NCBI GenBank assembly: GCA_910578735.1
Contig: CAJTSQ010000001.1
Coordinates: 22,761-86,760, forward strand
Source: an uncultured Oscillospiraceae bacterium
GTDB lineage: Bacteria > Bacillota > Clostridia > Oscillospirales > Oscillospiraceae
DNA: 64,000 bases
Direction: 5' to 3'
The notes beneath the pieces are model-generated. The model was not told the origin of the DNA. It saw only the letters and a list, made by a program, of their open reading frames with translations, and did no database searches. Within the stretch, counting starts at the first letter, position 1, and each line of letters begins with the position of its first letter. The position numbers were made by a program, and so were the translations under genes. Below are positions 1 to 8,388 of the stretch, one piece after another.

Positions 1-67
1 CCCCGCCACTTCGTGGCCCTCCCCCCTTTGACAAGGGGGGCTAATCCGAACAAGAGGAGTTTTAAAT

Positions 68-2782
68 ATGAATCTATCCAGAAAATGGCTCAACGAGTTT
101 GTTGAGATAAACGCCGGCGACCGGGAGTTCGCTGAAGCTATGACCCTGTCCGGCTCCAAGGTGGAGCTGACCCACGACATGGGGGAGGAAATTTCCAACG
201 TGGTGGTGGGCCGCATCCTGTCCATGGAGCGCCACGAAAATTCTGACCACATGTGGGTGTGCCAGCTGGACGTGGGCAAAGAGGAGCCAGTCCAGATCGT
301 CACCGGGGCCTGGAACATCCACGAGGGGGATCTGGTCCCCGTGGCCCTGCACAATTCCACTCTGCCCGGCGGCAAGAAAATCACCAAGGGCAAGCTGCGG
401 GGGGTGCTGTCCAACGGCATGCTGTGCTCGTTGAAGGAGCTGGGGCTGGACGAGCGGGATTTCCCCTATGGCGTCATCACCGCCGCCGCCCTGCTCAACG
501 ACTACCACCCCATCGACCCGGACAAGCCCTCCATCCCGGCGGAGATCGAGCTGGGACACAAGATTTTCGGCTCTGTGGTGGCTGCGGGAGCGGGGGAAGT
601 GAAATCCCTGGGGGACGGCCGCTGGTCGGTGGCCCTGGTCTGGGCGGAGGACGGCTCCCCTGTGGGCACCACGGTGGAGACCGCCTGCCAGAACATCCAC
701 TCCATGGACCTGGTGGCCTTCAACACCAAGACCCGCACCATTTGCACCCTGGCCGACCTCCACGCCGAGCAGCGGGAGTTCCCCAACTGTATCCCCGACG
801 GCATCTTTGTCCTGCTGGAGGACTGCAAGCCGGGGGACGACATTAAAAAAGTCACCGGTCTGGACGACCACGTGGTGGAGTTTGAGATTACCCCCAACCG
901 GCCCGACTGCCTCAGCGTGATTGGCCTGGCCCGGGAGGCGGCGGCCACCTTCAACAAGCCCTGCCGCTTCCACACTCCGGAGGTCAAGGGAGGCGGGGAA
1001 GGCGTCCTCCCCGAGCTGCTGGACGTGGAGACCCCCGACCCGGAGCTGTGCCCCCGGTACACCGCCCGGATGGTGCGGAATGTGAAGATCGGCCCCTCCC
1101 CCAAATGGATGCGGGAGCGGCTGCGGGCCATGGGGGTCCGCCCCATCAACAACATCGTGGATATCACCAACTACGTCATGCTGGAGTACGGCCAGCCCAT
1201 GCACGCCTTCGACTACCGCTATGTGAAGGGCGGCAAGATCGTGGTCCGCCGGGCCCAGGACGGGGAGGAGCTCACCACCCTGGATGGAAACGTCCGCAAG
1301 CTCAATTCCAACATGCTGGTCATTGCCGACGACACCCGGGCGGTGGGCCTGGCGGGCATTATGGGCGGACTGAACTCTGAGATTGTGGAGGACACAGTGG
1401 ACGTGGTCTTTGAGTCCGCCAACTTCGACGGCACCACCATCCGCAAGACCGCCCTGGCCCTGGGCATGCGCACCGAGGCCTCCGCCAAGTTTGAGAAGGG
1501 GCTGGATATCCTCAACACCCTCCCCGCCGTCAACCGGGCCTGCGAGCTGGTGGAGCTGCTGGGGGCCGGCCAGGTGCTGGACGGGGTCATCGACATCCTG
1601 AACTACGTCCCCCAGCCCACCGTTCTGAAGGTGGAGCCGGACAAGATCAACGCCCTGCTGGGCACCGATGTGGCGGAGAACGTGATGTACACCATCCTCC
1701 AGAAGCTGGGCTTCACCACCACAAAGGAGCGGAGCATGATTCAGGTGCCCTCCTGGCGCGGCGACGTGAAGGAGATGGCCGACCTGGCCGAGGAGGTGGC
1801 CCGGTTCTTCGGCTACAACAACATCCCCACCACCCTGATGAAGGGCCAGACCACCCTGGGGGGCTACTCCCCCAAGCAGCGGCTGGAGCAGAAGCTGGGG
1901 GAGGTCTGCCGGTCCTGCGGGTATGACGAGATCATCACCTACTCCTTCATCTCCCCCACCTGGTACGACAAAATCGGCTGGCCGGAGAACGACTTCCACA
2001 GGAAGTCCTTCAAAATCCTCAACCCCCTGGGGGAGGACACCTCTATCATGCGCACCACTACCCTGCCCTCCATGCTGGACATTCTCGTCCGGAACTACAA
2101 CTACCGGAACAAGGACGCGCGCCTGTATGAGCTGGGCCGGGTCTATATGCCCGGCGGGGAGGACGGTCTGGCCAGCGAGGCCAAGATGCTCACCCTGGGG
2201 GCTTACGGCGAGGGCTTTGACTTCTACAATTTGAAAGGGACAGTAGAGGCCATTCTGAAAGGTATCCGGGCCGAGGACATCCACTTCGAGGGCTCCCTGG
2301 GGGCCCCCTCCGACGTCTCTTACCATCCCGGCCGCTTTGCCACAATTTGGAGCGGCACCAATCAGGTGGGCGTAATGGGCCAGATTCACCCCAACGTGGC
2401 GAAAAATTTCGGCGTGGACGGGGAGCTGTACTGCGCCGAGTTGGATTTTGACGAGCTGATGAACGCCCAAGGGGCCGACCGGTCGTACGTCCCCCTGCCC
2501 AGGTTCCCCTCCGTCACCCGGGACATCGCCGTGGTGTGTGATGAGGCCGTCACGGTGGGGGCGCTGGAGAAGGCCATCCGCAAGGGGGCCAAGGGGCTTC
2601 TCAAGGAGGTCTCCCTCTTCGACATCTACCGGGGCAAGGGGATTGACGAGGGCAAAAAGTCCGTCGCCTTCAACCTGGTCCTCCGCTCCGACGACCGCTC
2701 CCTCACCTCCGAGGAGGCGGACGAGGACGTGAAGTCCATCCTGGCCGCTCTGGAGAGCGAGTGCGGAGCCAAGCTGCGGTAA
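68..2782 (+). CDS. pheT: Phenylalanine-tRNA ligase beta subunit
   Basis: Beta chain of the cytosolic alpha2-beta2 enzyme that charges tRNA-Phe. The 904-residue protein has the N-terminal EMAP-type tRNA-binding domain, the B3/B4 editing domain with YGQPMHAFDYRY near residue 375, the B5 domain around 500-570, and the C-terminal anticodon-binding fold starting at PLPRFPSVTRDIA near residue 808. The usual length is about 800. The excess is an extra block at roughly residues 136-243, between FPYG and PDGIFVLLED, splitting the tRNA-binding domain. AAGAGGAG stands before the ATG. pheS is expected to the left of the window. The 67 bases upstream hold a CCCCCC/GGGGGG hairpin. The family call is certain; the role of the insertion is unknown. 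Confidence 0.97.
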   Translation: MNLSRKWLNEFVEINAGDREFAEAMTLSGSKVELTHDMGEEISNVVVGRILSMERHENSDHMWVCQLDVGKEEPVQIVTGAWNIHEGDLVPVALHNSTLPGGKKITKGKLRGVLSNGMLCSLKELGLDERDFPYGVITAAALLNDYHPIDPDKPSIPAEIELGHKIFGSVVAAGAGEVKSLGDGRWSVALVWAEDGSPVGTTVETACQNIHSMDLVAFNTKTRTICTLADLHAEQREFPNCIPDGIFVLLEDCKPGDDIKKVTGLDDHVVEFEITPNRPDCLSVIGLAREAAATFNKPCRFHTPEVKGGGEGVLPELLDVETPDPELCPRYTARMVRNVKIGPSPKWMRERLRAMGVRPINNIVDITNYVMLEYGQPMHAFDYRYVKGGKIVVRRAQDGEELTTLDGNVRKLNSNMLVIADDTRAVGLAGIMGGLNSEIVEDTVDVVFESANFDGTTIRKTALALGMRTEASAKFEKGLDILNTLPAVNRACELVELLGAGQVLDGVIDILNYVPQPTVLKVEPDKINALLGTDVAENVMYTILQKLGFTTTKERSMIQVPSWRGDVKEMADLAEEVARFFGYNNIPTTLMKGQTTLGGYSPKQRLEQKLGEVCRSCGYDEIITYSFISPTWYDKIGWPENDFHRKSFKILNPLGEDTSIMRTTTLPSMLDILVRNYNYRNKDARLYELGRVYMPGGEDGLASEAKMLTLGAYGEGFDFYNLKGTVEAILKGIRAEDIHFEGSLGAPSDVSYHPGRFATIWSGTNQVGVMGQIHPNVAKNFGVDGELYCAELDFDELMNAQGADRSYVPLPRFPSVTRDIAVVCDEAVTVGALEKAIRKGAKGLLKEVSLFDIYRGKGIDEGKKSVAFNLVLRSDDRSLTSEEADEDVKSILAALESECGAKLR

Positions 2783-2793
2783 GGAGGCCGAAT

Positions 2794-3870
2794 ATGATCC
2801 GGTTTGAATGCGACTACACCACCGGGGCCCACCCAAAAATTCTGGAGGCCCTGGTGAACACTAACGATGAAGCCTGTCCCGGCTACGGAGTGGACCTCCA
2901 CTGCGAACGGGCCCGAGCCATGCTCCGGGAGCTGTGCCAGGCCCCCGAGGCAGGGGTCCACTTCCTGGTGGGGGGCACCCAGGCCAACACCACGGTGATC
3001 GCCGCCGCCCTGCGGCCTCACCAGGGGGCGCTGTGCGCCGAGACAGGCCACATCAACACCCACGAGACCGGGGCCGTGGAGGCCACCGGCCACAAGGTGC
3101 TGGCCCTGCCCGCCGAAAACGGCAAGATTACCGCCCGGCAGATTGACCGGTACTGCCAGGACCACTACGACAACGAGGCCTGGGAGCATATGGTCCAGCC
3201 GGGACTGGTCTATCTCTCCCAGCCCACCGAGCTGGGCACGGTGTACACCCTGGCCGAGCTGGAGGAGATTTCTCAAACCGCCCGGCGGTGGAAGCTGCCC
3301 CTCTTTGTGGACGGAGCCCGGCTGGCCGCCGGCCTGGCGGCGTCGGACATCACGCTCCCCGACCTGGCCCGGCTGTGCGACGCCTTCTACCTGGGGGGCA
3401 CCAAGGCGGGTCTGCTCTTCGGGGAGGCGGTGGTCATCCCCAACCCCAATCTAAACCACGATTTCCGCTATCTTATCAAGCAGCACGGCGGCATGCTGGC
3501 AAAGGGGAGGCTGCTGGGGGTGCAGTTCGAGGCCTTTTTGAAGGACGGGCTGTTCCTGGAGATCGGCAGACAGGAGGTGGACCAGGCCCTGCGCATCCGG
3601 AACGCCTTTGTGGAAAACGGCTACTCCCTCTTTGTGGACTCCGCCACCAACCAGCAGTTCCCGGTGCTCACCAACGGGGACCTGGCGGTGCTGTCCTCCC
3701 GGTACAGCTTCGAGGTCTGGGCCAAGGTGGACCAGGCCCACACCGCCGTCCGCTTCTGCACCAGCTGGTCCACCACCGATGAAGACGTGGACGCGCTGAT
3801 TTCCTCCATCCAAAGCCTGCCGGGGCGGTCCTCCGGAGCGGCGGGTGCCAAAGGCGGGAGTAAACTGTGA
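2794..3870 (+). CDS. ltaE: Low-specificity L-threonine aldolase
   Basis: PLP enzyme that cleaves L-threonine or L-allo-threonine to glycine and acetaldehyde, in the cytosol. The 358-residue protein follows the fold-type I aldolase/beta-eliminating pattern: a glycine-rich GGTQANTTV early, FVDGARLAAG for the cofactor aspartate, and YLGGTKAG whose Lys204 should bind PLP. The start is the ATG six bases after AAGGAGG, which overlaps the pheT stop codon, so translation is probably coupled to pheT. A further in-frame start inside pheT lacks this support. The next gene overlaps by four bases. Threonine is also the substrate of the ilvA-like dehydratase at 62 kb. Confidence 0.93.
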   Translation: MIRFECDYTTGAHPKILEALVNTNDEACPGYGVDLHCERARAMLRELCQAPEAGVHFLVGGTQANTTVIAAALRPHQGALCAETGHINTHETGAVEATGHKVLALPAENGKITARQIDRYCQDHYDNEAWEHMVQPGLVYLSQPTELGTVYTLAELEEISQTARRWKLPLFVDGARLAAGLAASDITLPDLARLCDAFYLGGTKAGLLFGEAVVIPNPNLNHDFRYLIKQHGGMLAKGRLLGVQFEAFLKDGLFLEIGRQEVDQALRIRNAFVENGYSLFVDSATNQQFPVLTNGDLAVLSSRYSFEVWAKVDQAHTAVRFCTSWSTTDEDVDALISSIQSLPGRSSGAAGAKGGSKL

Positions 3871-5735
3871 AAAAATACTGGCTTCCGGCGCTGCGCCTGG
3901 CACTGGTGCTGCTCAATCCCCTGGCCATCGTCCTGGCCTGCCAGCTGGTCAGCCTTCAAAGCCTGTCCGGCTCCCTGCGCTGGATGCTCTCCTCCCCGGG
4001 GCCGGTGGGGATGTACTGGCTGACCCTGCTCCTCGCCCAGCTGACCCTCGCCGGCCTGACCCGCCTGAGCGGGCTGGCCGGGCTGCTGGCCGGGCTGCCC
4101 TCCTTTGCCCTCACCCTGATCAGCTACTACAAGTCCGCCATCAACGGGGAGCCGCTGCTCCTGTCCGACCTGGGCCTGGCCTCCCACCTGGAGGACATCG
4201 CCCAATTCGCTCAGGGCAACCTCACCGTCACCTTTGGCATCCAGCTGGCCGCGGCCTGTATCATCCTCCCCTTTCTGGCCCTGACCGCGTTGGACATCGC
4301 CTCCCTCCGGGGGCGCGACCCCCTGCGGCTGTCCCTGCGGCAGGGCCTGCTCCTGTCGGGGACGGGTGGGCTCCTGCTGGCCCTGTTCCTCTCCGCCGGC
4401 CTGCGCCCCTACTGCGTGGAGCAGCACAAGGCCTACCCCCTTCAGGCCAGCCGGGACACCAGGCTGGGCATCTCCCTCAGCCTGCTCAGTGACTGGTACT
4501 GCTCCGCCCCCGCCCCCTCCGCCTCCTACAGCAGGGCTCGGCTCCAATCCATTTTGGGGGACATGGAGGAGGCCCTGGACCGTCAGGCCCTGTCAGAGGA
4601 CCGGCCTCACATCATCTTCGTCATGGACGAGAGCTTTTTCGACATCACCCGCCTGGAGGGACTCACCTTCTCCCGTGACCCCCTGGAGCACTACCACCGC
4701 CTGGAGGCCCAGACCACCTACGGCCGGTTCTACACCGTCACCTGCGGCGGCGGCACCGGCTGCGTGGAGATGGAGGCCTTTACCGGCCTGGCCTGGGAGG
4801 AGCTGGGCAGCGGCACCGCCAATACCGATCTGGAGCCCCAGCTCTACGACACCATGCCCTCCTACGTCCGGGTGCTGAAGGAGAACGGCTACCGGACCAT
4901 CTCCTTCCATGCCCACACCAATGAGCTGTACAACCGGGATGTGAACTACCCCCGCCTGGGCTTTGACCAGGTGCTCTTTGCGGAGGACTTCCCGGAGGGG
5001 GCCACCTACGCCGGGGGATACTTTGACGACGACTCCGCCGCCAGTGTAATCATCTCCCTGTTTGAGAAGAACCGGGATGATCCCCTGTTCCTCTATACCA
5101 TGACCATGCAGAACCATCAGCCCTACCGGGCGGGGCGTTACCCCCAGGACCCGGTCCAGGTGTCCAGCCCCCTGTTCACCCCGGAGGAGCTGGCCAGCCT
5201 CGACTGCTACACCACCGGGGTTTACGACGCGGACCGGATGCTGGGGCGGCTGGTGGACTACTTCTCCCAGGTGGAGGAGCCGGTAATTTTGGTCTTTGCC
5301 GGCGACCACATCCCCGGCCTGCCCCTGGCCGTGGGGGACAGCCTCTACACCCGGCTGGGCCTGGTCCCCACCGCCGCCTCCACCGGCTGGTCGGCGGAGG
5401 ACTATCAGAACATGATGGCCACCGACTACATGATCTGGAGCAACTGCCGGGAGCCGGAGGGCAATGTGCCCGCCAGCGCCACCATGATCGGGGGCACCCT
5501 GCTGGAGCTGGCCGGGGTGCGCAGCACCCCCTTCTTCAGCTGGATGGCCCAGACCCGGCGGGATACTATGCTCTTCCACGTCCGCCTGCTCACCCTGGAC
5601 CCGGCGGGACAGCTGATCTCCGCCAGCGCCCCCGACATCCGGACCTTCCGCTCCTCCTACACCGATGTGGTCTACGACCTGGTCTATGGGGAGGGGTATA
5701 TTGCCGAGGAGGCCAACCGGGTCCGGGACCCATAG
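3867..5735 (+). CDS. LTA synthase family sulfatase, membrane anchored
   Basis: Extracellular phosphoglycerol-transferase-type protein of the alkaline phosphatase superfamily (622 residues). About five hydrophobic helices occupy residues 5-175; the soluble domain starts at HIIFVMDESFFD near 247. Residues that match the LtaS metal and nucleophile positions are visible: the glutamate of DESFFD, Thr297 in GGGTGCVEME, and Asp480-His481 in AGDHIPG. The family makes or modifies glycerol-phosphate polymers of the envelope; the exact polymer cannot be told from sequence. It starts with GTG in a GTGA overlap with the threonine aldolase stop. A terminator follows, so this ends the pheT-led transcript. 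Confidence 0.88.
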   Translation: MKKYWLPALRLALVLLNPLAIVLACQLVSLQSLSGSLRWMLSSPGPVGMYWLTLLLAQLTLAGLTRLSGLAGLLAGLPSFALTLISYYKSAINGEPLLLSDLGLASHLEDIAQFAQGNLTVTFGIQLAAACIILPFLALTALDIASLRGRDPLRLSLRQGLLLSGTGGLLLALFLSAGLRPYCVEQHKAYPLQASRDTRLGISLSLLSDWYCSAPAPSASYSRARLQSILGDMEEALDRQALSEDRPHIIFVMDESFFDITRLEGLTFSRDPLEHYHRLEAQTTYGRFYTVTCGGGTGCVEMEAFTGLAWEELGSGTANTDLEPQLYDTMPSYVRVLKENGYRTISFHAHTNELYNRDVNYPRLGFDQVLFAEDFPEGATYAGGYFDDDSAASVIISLFEKNRDDPLFLYTMTMQNHQPYRAGRYPQDPVQVSSPLFTPEELASLDCYTTGVYDADRMLGRLVDYFSQVEEPVILVFAGDHIPGLPLAVGDSLYTRLGLVPTAASTGWSAEDYQNMMATDYMIWSNCREPEGNVPASATMIGGTLLELAGVRSTPFFSWMAQTRRDTMLFHVRLLTLDPAGQLISASAPDIRTFRSSYTDVVYDLVYGEGYIAEEANRVRDP

Positions 5736-5740
5736 CCCGC

Positions 5741-5778
5741 AAAGCGGGGCAGGGCTTCAGCCCCTGCTCCGCTTTTTA
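5741..5778 (+). terminator. Rho-independent terminator after the sulfatase gene
   Basis: AAAGCGGGGCAGGG pairs with CCCTGCTCCGCTTT (one G-U) around a short loop, followed by TTTTT. It separates the pheT transcript from the promoter of the next gene. Confidence 0.88.
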
Positions 5779-5853
5779 AAATTTCTTAAGAATTTATCCC
5801 CTTTTTTTAAAAATTCTCCGCTATAATAGCCTCAGAATTTGGAGGTGGACCCG

Positions 5854-7050
5854 ATGAAAAAATATCTCTCCCTGCTGCTGGCCCTAATCCTGCTGCTGCC
5901 GGGGTGCGGAAAGAAAGACGAAACCACCACGCAGCCCTGTGAGGTAATCGCCCGGGTCATGCTGGCCTGCACCTCTGAGTGCTTGGAGGACGGCGGCCTG
6001 TTCCGCTGGTATCTCTACAGTGGCATGAAGCAGCAGGGCTTCGGCGAGGACGATGAGTACCACAGCGACCAGGAGATGAACGACCTTCTATCCGGCTTCT
6101 ACGGCCTGGAGGACCTGGACTGGCATGATGCGGCCGTCGTCCGCATGGAGGGGGTGCGGGCCTTTGAAATCGCCGTCCTCTCCGTACCCGGAGAGGCCCG
6201 GGACACCGTTGTGAAGGCCTTTCAAGAGTACCTGCTGGACCGGCAGGGGGCGTTCACCGGCTACGAGCCGGAACAGGCCGCCCTGGTGGAGAACGGCAAA
6301 ATCCTCACCTGCGGCCAGGAGGTGGCCCTGCTCATCTGCGAGAACGTCCCCGACGCCCAGCACGCCTTTGAGCGCTGCTATGGCGACGGCGTCTTCGCCG
6401 AAGGGGTCCCGGATTTTCTCCGCCCGGAGCCGGAAAAGCTCCCAAACGGCCGCTATGTCTACATAGACCCGGAGCGCGACGACATGACCCTCTTTGACAA
6501 TTCCGCCATTCTGTCCGCCTGGAGGAGCGGGGACAGCTCCGGCCTGTCCAGGGAGGACAAGCAGGTGCTGAAGGCGGCCGAGGAGGTCTTCGACCGGTGC
6601 GTCACTCCGGGCATGAGCGACTACGACAAGGAACTGGCCCTGTACGCCTGGCTCACCGGAAATGTCGCCTACGATCAGACCCACTATGAGAAACAAGGCG
6701 CGCCCCGCTCCTCTTATGAGCCCTATGGGCCGCTGGTCAAGGGCAAAGGGGTCTGCCTGGGCTTCGCCACCGCCTTCCAGCTGCTGATGGATATGGCAGA
6801 CATCGAGTGCATCACCATCACCGGGGCGGCTTTTATGAATCGGGAAAACCACGCCTGGAACATGGTGCGCCTGAGCGGGGAGTGGTACTGTGTGGACCCC
6901 ACCTGGGACCTGAATCCCGGGATCAACCAGGACGGGGAATTTGTCTACGGCTACTTCAATGTTACCAGCGACATTATGGCTGATACCGACCACCAGTGGG
7001 ACTACGACACCGTCCCCGAGGCCACAGCTGAGGACTGCGGGAGACCCTAA
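5854..7050 (+). CDS. Transglutaminase-like lipoprotein
   Basis: 398-residue secreted protein with a lipoprotein signal (MKKYLSLLLALILLLPGC; lipid-modified Cys about residue 18) and a C-terminal transglutaminase/protease-like core. The triad is visible: Cys301 in GKGVCLGFATAF, His333 in NHAWNMV and Asp348 in CVDPTWD. The family includes cysteine peptidases and cross-linking enzymes; the substrate is unknown, probably a surface protein or peptide. The ATG after GGAGGTGG is chosen over an upstream TTG. A TATAAT box at 5822-5827 suggests its own promoter, since a terminator lies just before. The middle region (residues 25-250) resembles nothing I recognise. Confidence 0.85.
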   Translation: MKKYLSLLLALILLLPGCGKKDETTTQPCEVIARVMLACTSECLEDGGLFRWYLYSGMKQQGFGEDDEYHSDQEMNDLLSGFYGLEDLDWHDAAVVRMEGVRAFEIAVLSVPGEARDTVVKAFQEYLLDRQGAFTGYEPEQAALVENGKILTCGQEVALLICENVPDAQHAFERCYGDGVFAEGVPDFLRPEPEKLPNGRYVYIDPERDDMTLFDNSAILSAWRSGDSSGLSREDKQVLKAAEEVFDRCVTPGMSDYDKELALYAWLTGNVAYDQTHYEKQGAPRSSYEPYGPLVKGKGVCLGFATAFQLLMDMADIECITITGAAFMNRENHAWNMVRLSGEWYCVDPTWDLNPGINQDGEFVYGYFNVTSDIMADTDHQWDYDTVPEATAEDCGRP

Positions 7051-7052
7051 CC

Positions 7053-7085
7053 AAAAGGCCCGGAAGCATCGGCTTCCGGGCTTTT
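7053..7085. terminator. Bidirectional terminator between convergent genes
   Basis: AAAAGGCCCGGAAGC and GCTTCCGGGCTTTT form a hairpin with A and T tracts on both sides, serving the transglutaminase gene on one strand and ilvE on the other. Confidence 0.87.
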
Positions 7086-7095
7086 CACGCGCAAA

Positions 7096-8157
7096 TTACA
7101 GCTTCATAATCCAGTTGTGAGGATCGGCCACCCGGCCCCACTGGATACCGGTGAGCTCGTCGTAGAGCTTCTGGGTGATCTCGCCGATCTGGTTATTGGA
7201 GACGGTGACCTTCTCGTCCCCCATGGCCAGCTCGCCGATGGGGGAGACCACGGCGGCGGTGCCAGTGCCCCAGGCCTCCTCCAGGGTGCCGTTCTTGGCG
7301 GCCTCAAAGAGTTCGTCGGCGGAGATGCGGCGCTCCTCCACCTCATAGCCCCAGTCCTTCAGCAGCTGGATGCAGGAGCGGCGGGTGATGCCGTCCAGCA
7401 CGGAGCCGTTCAGGTCGGGGGTGAGAATCTTGCCGGACACCTTGAACATCACGTTCATGGAGCCCACTTCTTCAATATACTTGCGGTGGATGCCGTCCAG
7501 CCACAGCACCTGGCTGTAGCCGGCCTTCTCGGCCAGGTCGCCGGCCCGGAGGGAGGCGGCGTAATTGCCGCCCGTCTTGGCCATGCCCATGCCCCCCTTG
7601 ACGGCGCGGACGTCGTGTTCCTCCACGTAAATCTTCACCGGATTCAGCCCCTCGGGGTAGTAGGCGCCCACAGGGCACACCACCACGATGTACTGCACAT
7701 GGTGGGAGGAGTGGACGCCCAGGGCGGCGTCCAGCCCGATCATAAAGGGGCGGATATACAGGGAGGTGTCCTTCTCATAGGGCACCCAGTCCTGCTCCAC
7801 CTCCACCAGCTTGGTGATGCCGGCCAGGGCGATCTCCTCGGGGATCTGGGGCAGGCAGACCCGAGCGGCGGAGTTGTTCATCCGGGCGATGTTGTCCCGG
7901 GGCCGGAACAGCTGAATGGAGCCGTCGGCGGTGCGGTAGGCCTTCAGCCCCTCAAAAATCTCCTCGCCGTAGTGGAGCACTTTGGCGGCGGGGTCGATCT
8001 GCAGGGGGCCGTAGGGGATGATACGGGGGTCATGCCAGCCCTGGCCGGCATCGTAGTCCACAATGAACATATGGTCGGTCATGGCTTTGCCGAAAACCAG
8101 GGTGGAGGAGTCAGGCTTCTCCTTCAAGGCGGCGGCACGGGTGATTTTAATTTCCAT
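7096..8157 (-). CDS. ilvE: Branched-chain amino acid aminotransferase
   Basis: PLP-dependent transaminase (fold type IV) that interconverts leucine, isoleucine and valine with their 2-oxo acids, using 2-oxoglutarate/glutamate. The 353-residue protein is of the class II, eukaryote-like length. It shows YIRPFMIG, the lysine of AKTGGNYAASL that should hold PLP, and the late NGTLEEAWGTGTAAVVSP phosphate-binding stretch. The start codon lies 9 bases after AGGAGGG. The frame stays open far upstream, but that extension is antisense to the next gene and is ignored. It is single-gene, convergent to the lipoprotein and divergent from gdpP. Confidence 0.94.
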   Translation of the reverse strand: MEIKITRAAALKEKPDSSTLVFGKAMTDHMFIVDYDAGQGWHDPRIIPYGPLQIDPAAKVLHYGEEIFEGLKAYRTADGSIQLFRPRDNIARMNNSAARVCLPQIPEEIALAGITKLVEVEQDWVPYEKDTSLYIRPFMIGLDAALGVHSSHHVQYIVVVCPVGAYYPEGLNPVKIYVEEHDVRAVKGGMGMAKTGGNYAASLRAGDLAEKAGYSQVLWLDGIHRKYIEEVGSMNVMFKVSGKILTPDLNGSVLDGITRRSCIQLLKDWGYEVEERRISADELFEAAKNGTLEEAWGTGTAAVVSPIGELAMGDEKVTVSNNQIGEITQKLYDELTGIQWGRVADPHNWIMKL

Positions 8158-8260
8158 TTGTAATTCCCTCCTGACTGCTTCTTCCGAGACCTGCATGCAC
8201 AGCGGCAGAGCTTGTCCTGCCACTCCGCGGCTGTGGACGCAGGGCCTAAAGGTATCCTCT

Positions 8261-8288
8261 ATTATAGCAGTATTTTCATTTCGGTCAA
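8261..8288 (-). promoter_or_regulatory. ilvE promoter
   Basis: On the minus strand TTGACC, 16 bases, TATAAT. It gives a leader of about 95 bases in front of ilvE. I saw no T-box or leucine-rich leader peptide in that leader. Confidence 0.8.
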
Positions 8289-8312
8289 GGGGTCTGCAGC
8301 TGTATTTTATGC

Positions 8313-8341
8313 TTGTACTTCTCTCTATAATTTGATATAAT
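8313..8341 (+). promoter_or_regulatory. gdpP promoter
   Basis: TTGTAC, 17 bases, TATAAT. Transcription would start near 8348, which leaves no room for a ribosome binding site before the ATG at 8356 and supports the TTG start at 8389. Confidence 0.75.
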
Positions 8342-8388
8342 GAGCTATCTTTTTGATGATTAGATTGCTCGTAAAGGGGGCTGCCTCT

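Noticed and set aside
74..2836. Open frame of about 920 codons opposite pheT
   Set aside because: Antisense shadow of a GC-rich gene; no family resemblance, low-complexity Gly/His/Val-rich product and no binding site.
8160..8260. T-box or amino-acid attenuator before ilvE
   Set aside because: No T-box core sequence, no leader peptide rich in branched-chain codons and no terminator pair seen.
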